A stretch of 64,000 nucleotides of DNA from Seinonella peptonophila (GCF_900129355.1 NZ_FQVL01000001.1:434001-498000), one strand, 5' to 3'. Numbered from the stretch's first letter, positions 44,397-54,349 are shown. Notes: generated by a model not told the origin, from the sequence alone. Translations and numbers: made by a program.

Positions 44397-45713
44397 TCAT
44401 GATCGTTTATTACGTAAATGTAAACGAATCGGTGTACCTTCAAAGCCAAATGTTTGTCGCAGCTTGTTATCTAAATAACGTACATAGCTAAAATGCGCCA
44501 ATTCTGGATTGTTCACAAAGAGAACAAATGTAGGCGGTTTGACGGCAACTTGTGTTGCGTATTGGATTCTTAACCGTTTACCACGATGCGACGGAGGCGG
44601 CGTTACCATGACCGCATCTTGAATCACTTGGTTTATGACAGAAGTTGATATACGCAATGCATGCCGTTCGGCAACATCCATTACGGCCGGTAAAATTTTC
44701 GTAAGACGTTGTTTGGTTTTTGCAGAAACATAAAGAATCGGGGCATAATCCATAAATGAAAAATGACCTCGAACCAACTTACTAAATTGATTCATAGTCT
44801 GATCATCTTTCGTTACCAAATCCCATTTATTTACTACAAAGATAGAAGCGCATCCAGCCTCATGAGCATATCCTGCAATTCTTTTATCCTGTTCTGCAAT
44901 GCCTCTTTCCCCGTCTATAACAATTAAACAAACATCTGATCTTTCAATCGCTTTCAAAGCTCGTAAAACACTATATTTCTCAATTGATTCATACACTTTA
45001 CCCTTCTTACGTACACCAGCTGTATCAATTAGCGTAAACTTTTGACCATCTTGTTCAAAATGGGTATCAACAGCATCCCGTGTCGTACCTGCAACAGGGC
45101 TCACAATTACTCTCTCTTCTCCAAGCATCGCATTAAGCAATGATGATTTACCCACATTCGGTCTGCCAATCAAGGAAACACGAATCGTATCCTCATCCAA
45201 TTCCTCTTCTGTCTCAGGAGGGAATCGTTCCACAATTGCATCTAGCAAATCACCCGTTCCAGTACCATGTAAAGAAGATAGCGCAAAAATTTCTGTAAAA
45301 CCTAATTGATAGAAGTCATAGCTTAGATCCAATTGTTTTGGATGATCAAGTTTATTTACACCAACCATTACTGGCTTATTGGTTCGATATAGCATTTTTG
45401 CAACTTCTTGATCAGAAGCTGTTACTCCATCGCGACCGTCAACCATAAAAAGAATCACATCGGCTTCTTCTAAAGCAAGTTCAACTTGATTTTTTATATG
45501 TGTCAAAATCTCATCTTGCTTCCCGAACTCTAAACCACCAGTATCAATCAAATGAAATTCACGTCCATTCCATTCACTACGTGAATAAATACGGTCACGT
45601 GTAATTCCAGGTTGATCTTCAATAATGGCAATACGTTGACCTGCTAAACGATTAAATATTGTTGATTTTCCAACATTCGGTCGTCCGACAATAGCTACTA
45701 CAGGTAGACTCAT
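44397..45713 (-). CDS. der: Ribosome-associated GTPase Der (EngA)
   Basis: Two tandem Era-like GTPase domains and a KH-like C-terminal domain; needed for 50S maturation. 438 residues. G1 [11 protein letters not shown] and G3 DTGGLEFG in domain 1; [11 protein letters not shown] and DTAGVRKK in domain 2; NKLD and NKWD as G4. Equivalent to yphC in B. subtilis. Confidence 0.97.
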   Translation of the reverse strand: MSLPVVAIVGRPNVGKSTIFNRLAGQRIAIIEDQPGITRDRIYSRSEWNGREFHLIDTGGLEFGKQDEILTHIKNQVELALEEADVILFMVDGRDGVTASDQEVAKMLYRTNKPVMVGVNKLDHPKQLDLSYDFYQLGFTEIFALSSLHGTGTGDLLDAIVERFPPETEEELDEDTIRVSLIGRPNVGKSSLLNAMLGEERVIVSPVAGTTRDAVDTHFEQDGQKFTLIDTAGVRKKGKVYESIEKYSVLRALKAIERSDVCLIVIDGERGIAEQDKRIAGYAHEAGCASIFVVNKWDLVTKDDQTMNQFSKLVRGHFSFMDYAPILYVSAKTKQRLTKILPAVMDVAERHALRISTSVINQVIQDAVMVTPPPSHRGKRLRIQYATQVAVKPPTFVLFVNNPELAHFSYVRYLDNKLRQTFGFEGTPIRLHLRNKRS

Positions 45714-45755
45714 ATTACTTCCTCACTTTTTGTTTTTCCGAACATCCTTTTCATC

Positions 45756-46364
45756 TTATCGATTTCTCTGGCGCTTATCAACTCTTGATGAACTCCTTTC
45801 ATTCCACCATAGTTGAATGGAATGAAAAAAGAGCGAAACATAACAGAGAAAAACCATATGTACAAGCAAATCGTTATCTCCTATTATTAACGGGCTTATT
45901 CGTTCATGATAGACAACTATCATAGTAAGTGAAAAGACGAATAGTGTACTAGCGATATAAGTAATCCGCAATAATAGCGACGGTAAAGTAAGTTGCGCTA
46001 TGGATAACACAGTCAAACTCTCTAACAATTTAAATTCTAGATTATCCCAATCACCAGGCAAAAAAAGAAATGTTTGTAACATAAATAATCCCATAACTGT
46101 TGATAAGGAATAGGTAAAAAGAAGCTGTTGTTGTTCCCTTGTTACATAACGGATTAATAAGAGGATAGCTGTTAAGAAAAGCATTACCCCTACTGTAACT
46201 TGAACTGTTGCATCACTTGGAAATGGAGGTAAAAGTAAGGATATAAGAAGCAAAAGTATAAATAGAGGAATACTTGTTGTCTGAGCGTGCGAAAGCTCGG
46301 ATAATGATTTACGAAACCAACCAAATAAAATTAAAATACTAAAGAGAAGTAGATATATACCCAA
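45756..46364 (-). CDS. yphA: YphA-like polytopic membrane protein
   Basis: 202 residues with about seven hydrophobic helices and a basic Ser/Arg-rich C-terminus. Assigned to YphA by its place between rpsA/ypfD and der and by its size; the usual yphB neighbour (YIEGIA) is absent. Function unknown. Confidence 0.65.
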   Translation of the reverse strand: MGIYLLLFSILILFGWFRKSLSELSHAQTTSIPLFILLLLISLLLPPFPSDATVQVTVGVMLFLTAILLLIRYVTREQQQLLFTYSLSTVMGLFMLQTFLFLPGDWDNLEFKLLESLTVLSIAQLTLPSLLLRITYIASTLFVFSLTMIVVYHERISPLIIGDNDLLVHMVFLCYVSLFFHSIQLWWNERSSSRVDKRQRNR

Positions 46365-46403
46365 GGGAATCCTCCTCTGTTTTTGTTATTATTAGCCTAA
46401 TAA

Positions 46404-46438
46404 CTAAAAAAATGCTCTGGATTCTCCAGAGCATTTTG
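46404..46438 (-). terminator. Terminator after ypfD/rpsA
   Basis: Minus strand AATGCTCTGG AGAAT CCAGAGCATT then TTTTTAG. Confidence 0.88.
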
Positions 46439-46446
46439 CAAAAAAT

Positions 46447-47616
46447 TTACTTTAGGTTACGCAATTCTGGATAAACATCACCCAAAGTAACATTTAAACC
46501 AGAAGAAGCATTCGATTGATTTTCATTTTCTTTACTTGGTTTTTTCTTCTCTTCACGAGCTGGTGCTGCTCCTTCTACTTCTTTGATACTCAGACTAATT
46601 CTCTTTTGATCCAAAATAATGTCTAGTACCTTGACTTTTACCTCTTGTCCTTCTTTAAGTGCCTCTTGAGGAGTCGCGATATGTCGGTGAGAAATTTGTG
46701 AAATATGAACTAACCCCTCAACTCCTGGAAAAACTTCCACAAAAGCTCCAAAAGAAACCAAACGTTTTACAGTCCCAGTGATTACATCACCAACTTGAAT
46801 CTCTTTGCTTACTTGTTCCCAAGGACCTTGAGTTGTTTCTTTAATGCTCAAACTAATTCGTTCCGTTTCAACATCTACATTAAGGACTTTAACTGTAACT
46901 TTATCTCCCTCAGTTAAAAGATCTCGTGGATGTTCCACACGATCCCAAGCCAATTCGGAAACATGAACTAAACCATCAACGCCACCAATATCAACAAAAG
47001 CACCAAAATCAGTTAATCGTTGTACGGTTCCTTCTAATACTTGCCCTTCCTCAAGAGAACGGAGTGTTTCATCTTTACGCAACTCAGCTTCTTTTTCAAG
47101 AACAGCTTTTCGCGAAAGAATCAATTTATTCTTCTCTGGATCAATTTCAATTACCTTTAAAGAGAGTTCACGACCTTTGTAGTCGGAGAAGTCCTCTACA
47201 TAGTTTAATTCCACTAATGAAGCAGGTATAAAGCCACGAACTCCTACATCTACGACAAGACCACCTTTTACAATATCAACAACAGTTGTAGTCAATGTTT
47301 CACCAGATTCATATTTTTCCTGAAGTTCCTGCCAAGCTTTTTCAGCATCGACAGCTTTTTTGGAAACAATACATTTCTCTTCGTCATCTTGTAATCGAAG
47401 TACTCGAACCTGGACCTCATCACCTTCTGATAAGACATCGGATATCTTATCAATATGCAAACTTGATACTTCTGAAATTGGCATAATTGCATCATACTTA
47501 TAACCAATATCAATAAATGCTTGATAAGTATCAACTTTAATCACTTTCCCTGTAACCACTTCTCCTTCTTGCACTGTTGGAACCTCTGATAATCCAGACT
47601 TCATTTCTTCTGACAT
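46447..47616 (-). CDS. ypfD: S1-domain RNA-binding protein (short ribosomal protein S1 homologue)
   Basis: 389 residues with four S1 OB-fold repeats (about residues 17-85, 102-170, 187-255, 272-340), each with the GxVxxxxxFGAFVD-type start and VKVLxxDxxxxRISLSIK end, followed by a charged, low-complexity tail (EEKKKPSKENENQS). Gram-positive S1 homologues have four rather than six repeats, and their role in translation initiation is less strict than in E. coli. Confidence 0.94.
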   Translation of the reverse strand: MSEEMKSGLSEVPTVQEGEVVTGKVIKVDTYQAFIDIGYKYDAIMPISEVSSLHIDKISDVLSEGDEVQVRVLRLQDDEEKCIVSKKAVDAEKAWQELQEKYESGETLTTTVVDIVKGGLVVDVGVRGFIPASLVELNYVEDFSDYKGRELSLKVIEIDPEKNKLILSRKAVLEKEAELRKDETLRSLEEGQVLEGTVQRLTDFGAFVDIGGVDGLVHVSELAWDRVEHPRDLLTEGDKVTVKVLNVDVETERISLSIKETTQGPWEQVSKEIQVGDVITGTVKRLVSFGAFVEVFPGVEGLVHISQISHRHIATPQEALKEGQEVKVKVLDIILDQKRISLSIKEVEGAAPAREEKKKPSKENENQSNASSGLNVTLGDVYPELRNLK

Positions 47617-47691
47617 ACAAAAAAACCTCCTCGTCCTAAACTTAACAACGATTTATAATTATAAGATCGTTATCGCTTGATAATGATCGAA

Positions 47692-48276
47692 TTACCCATT
47701 GTTGACCAGCGAATGAATACGATCCATTATTTGCTGGGTTAATTGTTCAATCTGCTCAGACGATACTTTTTTTGGCGCATTGACCGCTGTTAAGATCGGT
47801 TCACCAAATACGACTCGAACTTTACGAAATGGTCGATAGGAGCCTATCACTGCAGTTGGAATAATAACTGACTTTGTTTTAAGAGCGATAACAGCAGCAC
47901 CACGATGCCCTTGTTCAATTTCTCCACTTTGAGAACGGCGTCCCTCTGGAAAAATCCCAAAGACTTTTCCACTACGCAAAGTTTCCATTGCTTCTCGTAA
48001 TGCTCTTGTATCAGCTCCCCCCCTCTTAATAGGGATTGCCCGGATATTGCGAAAAAACCAGTTCCAAAAACGATTTTTAAACAATTCCGCTTTTGCCAAA
48101 AAATGAATCGGTCTTGGACAAGCACTACCCACCATAGGGGGATCTAGATTGCTAATATGATTGGAACAAATCATCACGCCACCTTCATTTGGTATATGTT
48201 CCAAGCCTTGTATTTCATAGCGAAATAATATTTTTAGGAAAATTTGGCACAAGGTCCTTAATGGGGCATATAACAT
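47692..48276 (-). CDS. plsC: 1-acyl-sn-glycerol-3-phosphate acyltransferase
   Basis: Adds the second acyl chain to make phosphatidic acid. 194 residues with the HX4D catalytic box in SNHISNLDPP, the substrate motif FPEGRRSQSG and the downstream KTKSVIIPTAVIGSYRPF. 3 bases after cmk. Together with gpsA and plsY the window encodes most of the route from DHAP to phosphatidic acid (plsX not seen). Confidence 0.93.
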   Translation of the reverse strand: MLYAPLRTLCQIFLKILFRYEIQGLEHIPNEGGVMICSNHISNLDPPMVGSACPRPIHFLAKAELFKNRFWNWFFRNIRAIPIKRGGADTRALREAMETLRSGKVFGIFPEGRRSQSGEIEQGHRGAAVIALKTKSVIIPTAVIGSYRPFRKVRVVFGEPILTAVNAPKKVSSEQIEQLTQQIMDRIHSLVNNG

Positions 48277-48279
48277 AGC

Positions 48280-48948
48280 TTACTCTTCACCGCCCATTTT
48301 TGTGCAACAAATCGTAACAATCTCATCTACAATTTGCTGGACACTTCGCGAAGTAGTATCAATACGTACTGCATCTGAAGCTTGTCGAAGTGGGGAGATT
48401 TCGCGCGTTTGATCTTGCTCATCTCTTCTTTCAATCTCCTTCATGATAAGCTGAAGATCACCATCATAACCTCGCTTTTGCTGTTCATTCAGTCTTCGTT
48501 TCGCTCGCTCCTCTACAGATGCTGTGAGATAAATTTTCACATCGGCATGCGGCAAAACATGGTTTCCAATATCTCGTCCATCCATCACAACATGATTTTT
48601 TGATGCAATTTCCTGTTGTTTAGCAACGAGAATTTTCCGCACCCCTATAGTTTTCGCTACATTTGATGCATATTGGGAAACCTGGGGAGATCGTAATAAA
48701 GAATCAATTCGTTCACCATTGATAAGCCAACCATTTTTGTCTAACTGAAAATGTAGCTCTTTTGCAATCTGTTCAATTTCAGTATCATTATGAAAGTCTG
48801 CTGACTGGTTTAATGCTTGCCAAGCAACAGCACGATACATTGCTCCTGAATCAACATAGGTAAAACCAAGATGTTCAGCTACACGACGTGCCACTGTACT
48901 TTTTCCAGAGCCAGCTGGCCCGTCAATCGCAACAGAGTAATATTTCAT
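48280..48948 (-). CDS. cmk: Cytidylate kinase
   Basis: Phosphorylates CMP and dCMP. 222 residues from ATG 48948 (GGAGGGG 12 bases upstream). Motifs: AIDGPAGSGKSTVARR (Walker A), GFTYVDSGAMYRA, VMDGRDIGNHVLPHADVK and ASVEERAKRR. An earlier in-frame start at 49035 would run through the upstream terminator hairpin and is rejected. Confidence 0.95.
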   Translation of the reverse strand: MKYYSVAIDGPAGSGKSTVARRVAEHLGFTYVDSGAMYRAVAWQALNQSADFHNDTEIEQIAKELHFQLDKNGWLINGERIDSLLRSPQVSQYASNVAKTIGVRKILVAKQQEIASKNHVVMDGRDIGNHVLPHADVKIYLTASVEERAKRRLNEQQKRGYDGDLQLIMKEIERRDEQDQTREISPLRQASDAVRIDTTSRSVQQIVDEIVTICCTKMGGEE

Positions 48949-48975
48949 AAATCGATAAGTCCCCTCCAGTGATAG

Positions 48976-49009
48976 CGAAAAACAATCGAGCAGGCCGTGC
49001 CTGCTCGAT
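48976..49009 (-). terminator. Terminator between the candidate RNA and cmk
   Basis: Minus strand ATCGAGCAGGC ACG GCCTGCTCGAT (11 perfect pairs) followed by TGTTTTTCGC, ending just upstream of the cmk ribosome site. Because it precedes cmk, it must end an upstream transcript or act as an attenuator. Confidence 0.8.
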
Positions 49010-49309
49010 GGCGGATGAACTTCATTCGATTCCACTCGTTCAAAGTCAATCCTTATCGAAAAATCTCGACCGATTGATAAAAATGCAAGCTTATGTATGC
49101 CTTTGTTTGAATAGAGCTTTTATGTCCTTGCATCTTTGTATACTTTCACACAAGCAAGCAGGGAGTTGTTAGGTAATTCCGGTTTGATGGAATCACCCTA
49201 GCATCCCTGACGTCTCACGGATGAAGATCTATCGCTGCCCTAACCCGTCTCTTTTAATCTTGGTTAGACTAAGTATCTAAATGCTACCAAATGAGCGCGT
49301 GTTTGTAAA
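49010..49309 (-). ncRNA. Candidate structured leader or small RNA upstream of cmk
   Basis: Between ypeB and cmk lies about 430 bases without a credible gene. On the minus strand a possible promoter TTTACA (49309-49304), 17-base spacer, TAGCAT (49286-49281) is followed by a patterned segment. A 9-10 bp hairpin (arms AGGTAATTCC/GGAATCACCC in plus orientation) is enclosed by CAGGGA/TCCCTG; GTTAGG/CCTAAC offers a competing pairing; and ATGCAAG/CTTGCAT is followed by TTTTTATC. The 11-bp terminator hairpin before cmk closes the region. Competing helices before a terminator are riboswitch-like, but I could not match it to a known class. The spot is occupied by ypfA-ypfB in B. subtilis. Confidence 0.35.
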
Positions 49310-49386
49310 CCTTCTTTCTAAAAAAAGTCAAATAAGTAAGAGAGGAAGAACCGCCCTTGATTGTGCGAAATTCTCCCTCAAAAGAT

Positions 49387-50727
49387 TTAAACTGCTTTTT
49401 CAATTCGTTCAATCATTTCTTCATCAAGCGTTTTAGCGTTTATAAAAACCCGATACTGTTTTCCTTGCATACGCCCTAAAAACTCATAACAGAGTACTCC
49501 TTGACCTGCTTCATTGTAGATATAAGCCAAGTTACTCCGATCCACTTTTACATGACGACTTACTTTCTTGCGAGCCTCTTGTTCGGAAACAGCAGGTTTT
49601 GTTGGAATAGATGACTGTCGATTAAATACAAACTCATCTGCTTGAACTCCAATTACTTCACCATTATCAAGCGCGATTTTGATGGAAATTGCCTCTGGGT
49701 AAACTAGAACTTGATCAATTTGATGAACCATTTGTAAAGAAATAGCATGTCCTGATCGGTCATGAGAAATAATCCGCATCTTTCCATATCCATGATTACG
49801 AGCAAATTGCAACGCTTTTAGTGATGCTTGTTGATTACTCAAACGATTTTTCGCATAGGGACGTTCTTTCATCATCCAGACTAAATGACCGCCCACCACT
49901 GTCCAATCTGCATTTACTTCATGTTTACCTTTATGCCAGTAACTACTATAGGTTTGATAATCTCCCTTTTTGTTTAACGTGACTCGAATGTCACGGGTCG
50001 ATTTTAACCCTAATAATTTAGCGGTTCGTTTCTTAATTTCTGCTGAGCTTACTTTAGGACCTTTTAATTTATGATATTTTTCTCTCATTTGAACATGAAG
50101 ATTATTAACAGTTGGTCCCCAATCTACCTCACGGTATTGCTCAACTGTTTTATTTACTTTTTTAAAGCCATCGACAATGGTGTTATCCATTTTTTTGTTT
50201 TCTGTAGACAAAGCTGACTCTACATCCATCCAACGCAAATTCTTATTCAGTACTTGATTCTGCAAAGAACCTAATCCATTGCGAATCTGCTCTGAATGTT
50301 GATAAAGTGCTTGAAGACGTTTTCTTTCTGCTGAATCAAGAGGCTGTTTTTCAAGATTTCTAGTACTCATCTGATGAGCAAAACGACCAATATTTGCTAC
50401 AAATTCTTCAGCCTTATCAAATGGCATCAATGTAAGTGGCAATTGACCAATATCTTCTTGCGCCGAATAAGCTAAACGCCAAACATTATTCATAGATTCG
50501 CCCATCTGCTTACTTGAGTTAACTGCCAGCGCTTTACCCATTTCACCTTGCATCTTATCAACATGATTGTTTAAATCATGAAAAGCTCTTTGATATTGGT
50601 TTTCTGCTTTAATCAAAATAGAATTTTTCTCTTGATTTTCTTGATATCCCCATACACCTACCGCAATGAATGCAATCGCGGTAATTGGGAATAGAATAGC
50701 AGCCAATCTTCTATACATATCCTTCAC
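49387..50727 (-). CDS. ypeB: Germination protein YpeB
   Basis: 446 residues: an N-terminal transmembrane segment (about 10-28), a long helical region and a C-terminal part with repeated PepSY-like modules (about 235-440). YpeB is required for localisation and stability of the cortex-lytic enzyme SleB in spores. It follows sleB by 6 bases, the same bicistronic order as in Bacillus. Confidence 0.94.
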   Translation of the reverse strand: MKDMYRRLAAILFPITAIAFIAVGVWGYQENQEKNSILIKAENQYQRAFHDLNNHVDKMQGEMGKALAVNSSKQMGESMNNVWRLAYSAQEDIGQLPLTLMPFDKAEEFVANIGRFAHQMSTRNLEKQPLDSAERKRLQALYQHSEQIRNGLGSLQNQVLNKNLRWMDVESALSTENKKMDNTIVDGFKKVNKTVEQYREVDWGPTVNNLHVQMREKYHKLKGPKVSSAEIKKRTAKLLGLKSTRDIRVTLNKKGDYQTYSSYWHKGKHEVNADWTVVGGHLVWMMKERPYAKNRLSNQQASLKALQFARNHGYGKMRIISHDRSGHAISLQMVHQIDQVLVYPEAISIKIALDNGEVIGVQADEFVFNRQSSIPTKPAVSEQEARKKVSRHVKVDRSNLAYIYNEAGQGVLCYEFLGRMQGKQYRVFINAKTLDEEMIERIEKAV

Positions 50728-50733
50728 CTCTCT

Positions 50734-51201
50734 TCATCGACAGAAAATATGTTTTCCTATTTTCTTTACCTGTGGTCGTGACCAAATCCATTTTGATGTA
50801 GCCGTTTGTGGATTAAAGTAGTACAAACATCCAGTGCTAGGGTCCCAACCCTTGATTGCATCTAATACAGCCCTTTTGGCCGTTGCATTTGGAGTTAACC
50901 AAATTTGGCCATCTGCAACTGCCGTAAATGCGCCTGGCTGGAAAATAACACTAGAAATAGAGTTTGGAAATTTTTCGCTTTCTAATCGATTTAAAATAAC
51001 GGCTGCTACAGCAACTTGCCCTACATAAGGCTCACCTCTTGCTTCTCCGTATACGGCATTGGACATCAACTTGATATCATTTGCTGAGAATCCTCCAGAA
51101 CTTTTACCTGCTTGCGCTGCTTCACCCTCTTGTGTTCCTCCAAATAGAAGTACCGTACAGATTCCCCCAACGAGCAAAAACCATCTTCTGAATCGAGTCA
51201 A
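50734..51201 (-). CDS. sleB: Spore cortex-lytic enzyme SleB, short form
   Basis: Lytic transglycosylase that degrades cortex peptidoglycan at germination. About 155 residues from TTG 51201 (GGGGG with 9-base spacing): a signal peptide (cut near GEAAQA), a short GKSSGG linker and the catalytic Hydrolase_2 domain with the Glu in VYGEARGEP, NRLESEKFPN and PQTATSKWIWSRP. The N-terminal peptidoglycan-binding domain present in B. subtilis SleB (305 residues) is missing, so cortex targeting must come from YpeB or another factor. Further upstream in-frame TTG starts exist but add only a few residues. Confidence 0.9.
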   Translation of the reverse strand: MTRFRRWFLLVGGICTVLLFGGTQEGEAAQAGKSSGGFSANDIKLMSNAVYGEARGEPYVGQVAVAAVILNRLESEKFPNSISSVIFQPGAFTAVADGQIWLTPNATAKRAVLDAIKGWDPSTGCLYYFNPQTATSKWIWSRPQVKKIGKHIFCR

Positions 51202-51258
51202 ATCCTTCAACCCCCAATCTAACAATATTTTTTCTAGTGTTGGCGAGGGCTGAATGAA

Positions 51259-51423
51259 TTATGTAATAAGTTCATTGCGAATTTCAAAATCATGGTCATT
51301 ATCACAAAGGCACCGTTTAAAGCCTGTCTCAATTTTCCCTTTCCTCATCCGACCTTTTAATTGGAAATGTTCACCACATTTTCGACAGCTAATCCGTACA
51401 ATATAAGAATTCTTTTCGTTCAT
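51259..51423 (-). CDS. Small zinc-ribbon-like protein (unknown)
   Basis: 54 residues from ATG 51423, behind GGAGGG with 6-base spacing. It contains CRKCG near residue 13 and a second CLC (Cys, one residue, Cys) near residue 38, a pattern that could bind one zinc ion. Located between sleB and gudB. Function unknown. Confidence 0.65.
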   Translation of the reverse strand: MNEKNSYIVRISCRKCGEHFQLKGRMRKGKIETGFKRCLCDNDHDFEIRNELIT

Positions 51424-51485
51424 TGTTTCCCTCCGAATCTTCATTTATTTTCAGGATGCCCTTTTTCTATTCCACTATGCGACCA

Positions 51486-51515
51486 TAAAAAAGACCCCCA
51501 AAAAATGGAGGCTTC
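51486..51515 (-). terminator. Terminator after glutamate dehydrogenase
   Basis: Minus strand AAGCCTCC pairs with GGGGGTCTT (one G-T, one bulge), followed by TTTTTA. Confidence 0.65.
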
Positions 51516-51549
51516 AATGAGTAATATATATCTTCAAATTGTTCAATTA

Positions 51550-52833
51550 CTAAACCCATCCGCGGAATCGAGAAGCTTCAGCCGTTTTACGTACACCGAT
51601 CATATATGCAGCTAAACGCATATCGACTCGACGAGATTCTGCGGTATTGTATACATTATCGAACGATTTCACCATAATTTCTTCAAGTTTTCTTTCCACT
51701 TCTTCTTCAGACCAATAATATCCTTGATTATTTTGAACCCATTCAAAGTAAGATACGGTTACTCCACCTGCACTTGCTAATACATCTGGCACGAGCAAAA
51801 TTCCTCTATCAACTAAAATTCGGGTTGCTTCTAATGTTGTTGGTCCATTAGCTGCTTCTACAACAATGTTTGCTTTAATATGAGGAGCATTTTTTGCTGT
51901 AATTTGATTTTCAACTGCTGCAGGAACCAATATATCGCAATCCAACTCTAACATTTCACGATTTGAAATAGTTTCTTTAAATAATTTTGTCACTGTCCCA
52001 TGTGAGTCACGGCGATCCAACAAGTAATCAATATCTAATCCGTTTGGATCATGTAAGGCACCATATGCGTCTGAAATCGCAATAACTTTTGCTCCTGCAT
52101 CATGCATAAATTTAGCGAGATAACTTCCTGCATTACCAAAACCCTGTATAATGACCCGTGCACCTTTAATCGCTAATCCTTTTTTGCTAGCAGCCTCACG
52201 GATCATCAATGTCACACCTTTGGCTGTTGCTGTTTCCCGTCCACGAGAACCACCCAACACTAAAGGTTTACCTGTGATAAAGCCAGGAGAATCAAATTCG
52301 CGAATTCGACTATACTCATCTAACATCCAAGCCATGATCTGTGAATTGGTAAATACATCAGGTGCAGGGATATCTTTTGCAGGACCGACTAGTTGGCTAA
52401 TCGCACGTACGTAACCCCGTGAGAGACGTTCTAATTCCCGGAAAGACATGGTTCGAGGATCACAGATAATCCCGCCTTTTCCACCACCATAAGGCAAATC
52501 AACAATCCCTGCTTTTAAACTCATCCAGATTGACAGCGCTTTCACTTCTGACTCAGTAACTTCCGGATGAAATCGTACACCGCCCTTCGTTGGACCAACT
52601 GCATCATTATGTTGTGCACGATATCCAGTAAATACTTTAACCGACCCATCATCCATCCTTACTGGAATCCGAACTGTAAGGACTCTGAGCGGCTCCTTGA
52701 GGAGTTCATAGACTTGTTCGGGATAGCCTAATTTATCGAGTGCTTTTTTGATTACTGTTTGCGTTGAAACTAAGACATCTAGATTTTCTATTTCTTCATT
52801 CGGTTGACTGGTTGTAACTGACGGCTGTTCCAT
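51550..52833 (-). CDS. gudB: NAD-specific glutamate dehydrogenase
   Basis: Catabolic glutamate dehydrogenase (RocG/GudB type), 427 residues from ATG 52833 behind AGAGGTGG. Motifs: [28 protein letters not shown] with the catalytic Lys, [14 protein letters not shown], and the dinucleotide loop [10 protein letters not shown]. The B. subtilis 168 gudB has an inactivating 9-bp duplication; no such duplication is evident here, so the enzyme should be active. Upstream, 52840-52960 can form competing stems (see separate entry). Confidence 0.94.
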   Translation of the reverse strand: MEQPSVTTSQPNEEIENLDVLVSTQTVIKKALDKLGYPEQVYELLKEPLRVLTVRIPVRMDDGSVKVFTGYRAQHNDAVGPTKGGVRFHPEVTESEVKALSIWMSLKAGIVDLPYGGGKGGIICDPRTMSFRELERLSRGYVRAISQLVGPAKDIPAPDVFTNSQIMAWMLDEYSRIREFDSPGFITGKPLVLGGSRGRETATAKGVTLMIREAASKKGLAIKGARVIIQGFGNAGSYLAKFMHDAGAKVIAISDAYGALHDPNGLDIDYLLDRRDSHGTVTKLFKETISNREMLELDCDILVPAAVENQITAKNAPHIKANIVVEAANGPTTLEATRILVDRGILLVPDVLASAGGVTVSYFEWVQNNQGYYWSEEEVERKLEEIMVKSFDNVYNTAESRRVDMRLAAYMIGVRKTAEASRFRGWV

Positions 52834-52839
52834 CCTAAC

Positions 52840-52965
52840 CACCTCTACGTGAAAACTTATTCGATATGAACCTCTCGTCATAAACGGCGAGCTTTACGTA
52901 TCATTGAGTCGATCCTTCTTAGACTCTCCACGAAGGATAGTTCCTAGCCTGAGTAGATCGTCGAA
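52840..52965 (-). promoter_or_regulatory. Possible structured leader of gudB
   Basis: On the minus strand ATCCTTC/GAAGGAT (7 bp, 14-base loop), GAGTC/GACTC and CTCG/CGAG pairs occur within about 100 bases before the gudB ribosome site; the first two overlap and would compete. No known riboswitch consensus was recognised. The rest of 52966-53078 holds nothing identifiable. Confidence 0.3.
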
Positions 52966-53078
52966 TTTACAAGCATCTCATTATAAAAATTACAATACTC
53001 AAACTCCGCTTGCACATCCAAGGTCACTTTACTACAATCTATCAGTTGAATCAATCTCTTAATTCGCTAAAAAAATCA

Positions 53079-53112
53079 AAAAAACAGCACTTCCCTGAAT
53101 TGGAAGTGCTAT
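53079..53112 (-). terminator. Terminator after the MecA-type gene
   Basis: Minus strand AGCACTTCC and GAAGTGCT arms with an 8-base loop, then GTTTTTTTG. Confidence 0.88.
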
Positions 53113-53121
53113 ATATCTATC

Positions 53122-53712
53122 TTAACCAAAATACGTTACCAATTGGTTGACTGCATCATTCGCAAATACTTCTTTCCCATATTCCTGCAATACAGCAGCT
53201 GTCACAGTAGAAGTTTCACCGAACTCGGATAAGATCGCCACAACGGTCTCTAGATGATCGGTCTCTAGATCGCTATCAAAGATGAGATAATAGTCATCTT
53301 GGTAAGCAAAAACTTTACCTCCGCGCTCCACTTGGGATTGAATACGTATTGCTGCTTGAATTAAATCTTCAAACTCAGAAAATCTAAAAATGATCTCGTC
53401 TGTCTCTTCCATAGTCACTTCTAATTCATAAATGTCTGAATGATCAAAATCACCCTGTTCATGTTCTATGGAACGACCTCGAGTTACTACTACTACCATT
53501 CCTTGTGCTGGTAAAGCAAATACTTCCACGGCAACTGGACCAGCTACCTCAAACCCCAGCTCTTGATATGCATGTTCCATCATATCATTAAAAAGTTCAT
53601 GTACTTTAGGGATATCACGCCACATTTCTTCCTTCTCAATCCCGCGATCAATCAGATCGTCTAAGGTTAAAAAGAAGCGTATTTTATCTCCCCCTAGACG
53701 CTCGACACGCAT
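53122..53712 (-). CDS. mecB: MecA-type adaptor protein (YpbH-like)
   Basis: 196 residues. N-terminal MRVERLGGDKIRFFLTLDDLIDRG substrate-recognition domain, acidic linker and C-terminal ClpC-binding domain with RFSEFEDLI. MecA and its paralogue YpbH hand substrates such as ComK to ClpCP. The neighbourhood (gudB) is that of ypbH rather than mecA in B. subtilis, so YpbH is the better orthology guess; the symbol mecB follows the paralogue naming. Confidence 0.85.
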   Translation of the reverse strand: MRVERLGGDKIRFFLTLDDLIDRGIEKEEMWRDIPKVHELFNDMMEHAYQELGFEVAGPVAVEVFALPAQGMVVVVTRGRSIEHEQGDFDHSDIYELEVTMEETDEIIFRFSEFEDLIQAAIRIQSQVERGGKVFAYQDDYYLIFDSDLETDHLETVVAILSEFGETSTVTAAVLQEYGKEVFANDAVNQLVTYFG

Positions 53713-53970
53713 GGCTTACCCTCCCTTGTTGGAGACATCCATAGACATATAATATGTGGATGAAATGAATTTCGTTACGAGATCTTTACCTCTCTATTCA
53801 GTCTATCACAATGATACACAATTTAACAAGATTGCTACAAGAAGTCCTCCATTAGAGCTGGTGTTTATGTTTCTATGCAACTTTTATCATAAACTGCATA
53901 TTATATCAAACCAAAGTTCCATTGCTTTTTTCAATTTTTAAGCATTCACTGCTTACTATCTCTTTCTGTC

Positions 53971-53999
53971 TTGCAATTAACGGTAAATCGTTCTAAAAT
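53971..53999 (+). promoter_or_regulatory. Promoter of the ferredoxin gene
   Basis: TTGCAA (53971-53976), 17-base spacer, TAAAAT (53994-53999). The rest of the 53713-54112 interval shows only a strong AGGAGGTG (54039-54046) that is not followed by the ferredoxin start. Confidence 0.6.
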
Positions 54000-54085
54000 G
54001 ATTTTTGGAAGTGAACATGAAATAGGGGTATTCTATGTAGGAGGTGAATCCTGTTACACGAAAACATGGGAACGTGGATAATTAA

Positions 54086-54346
<261 letters not shown>

Positions 54347-54349
54347 TAA

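Noticed and set aside
49010-49300. c-di-AMP (ydaO) riboswitch or T-box upstream of cmk
   Set aside because: The short GGGTGATTCC stretch recalls ydaO elements, but the remaining conserved blocks are missing; no T-box sequence is present either.
53756-53941. 61-codon plus-strand frame between mecB and fer
   Set aside because: No ribosome site; upstream of the fer promoter and without protein-like composition.
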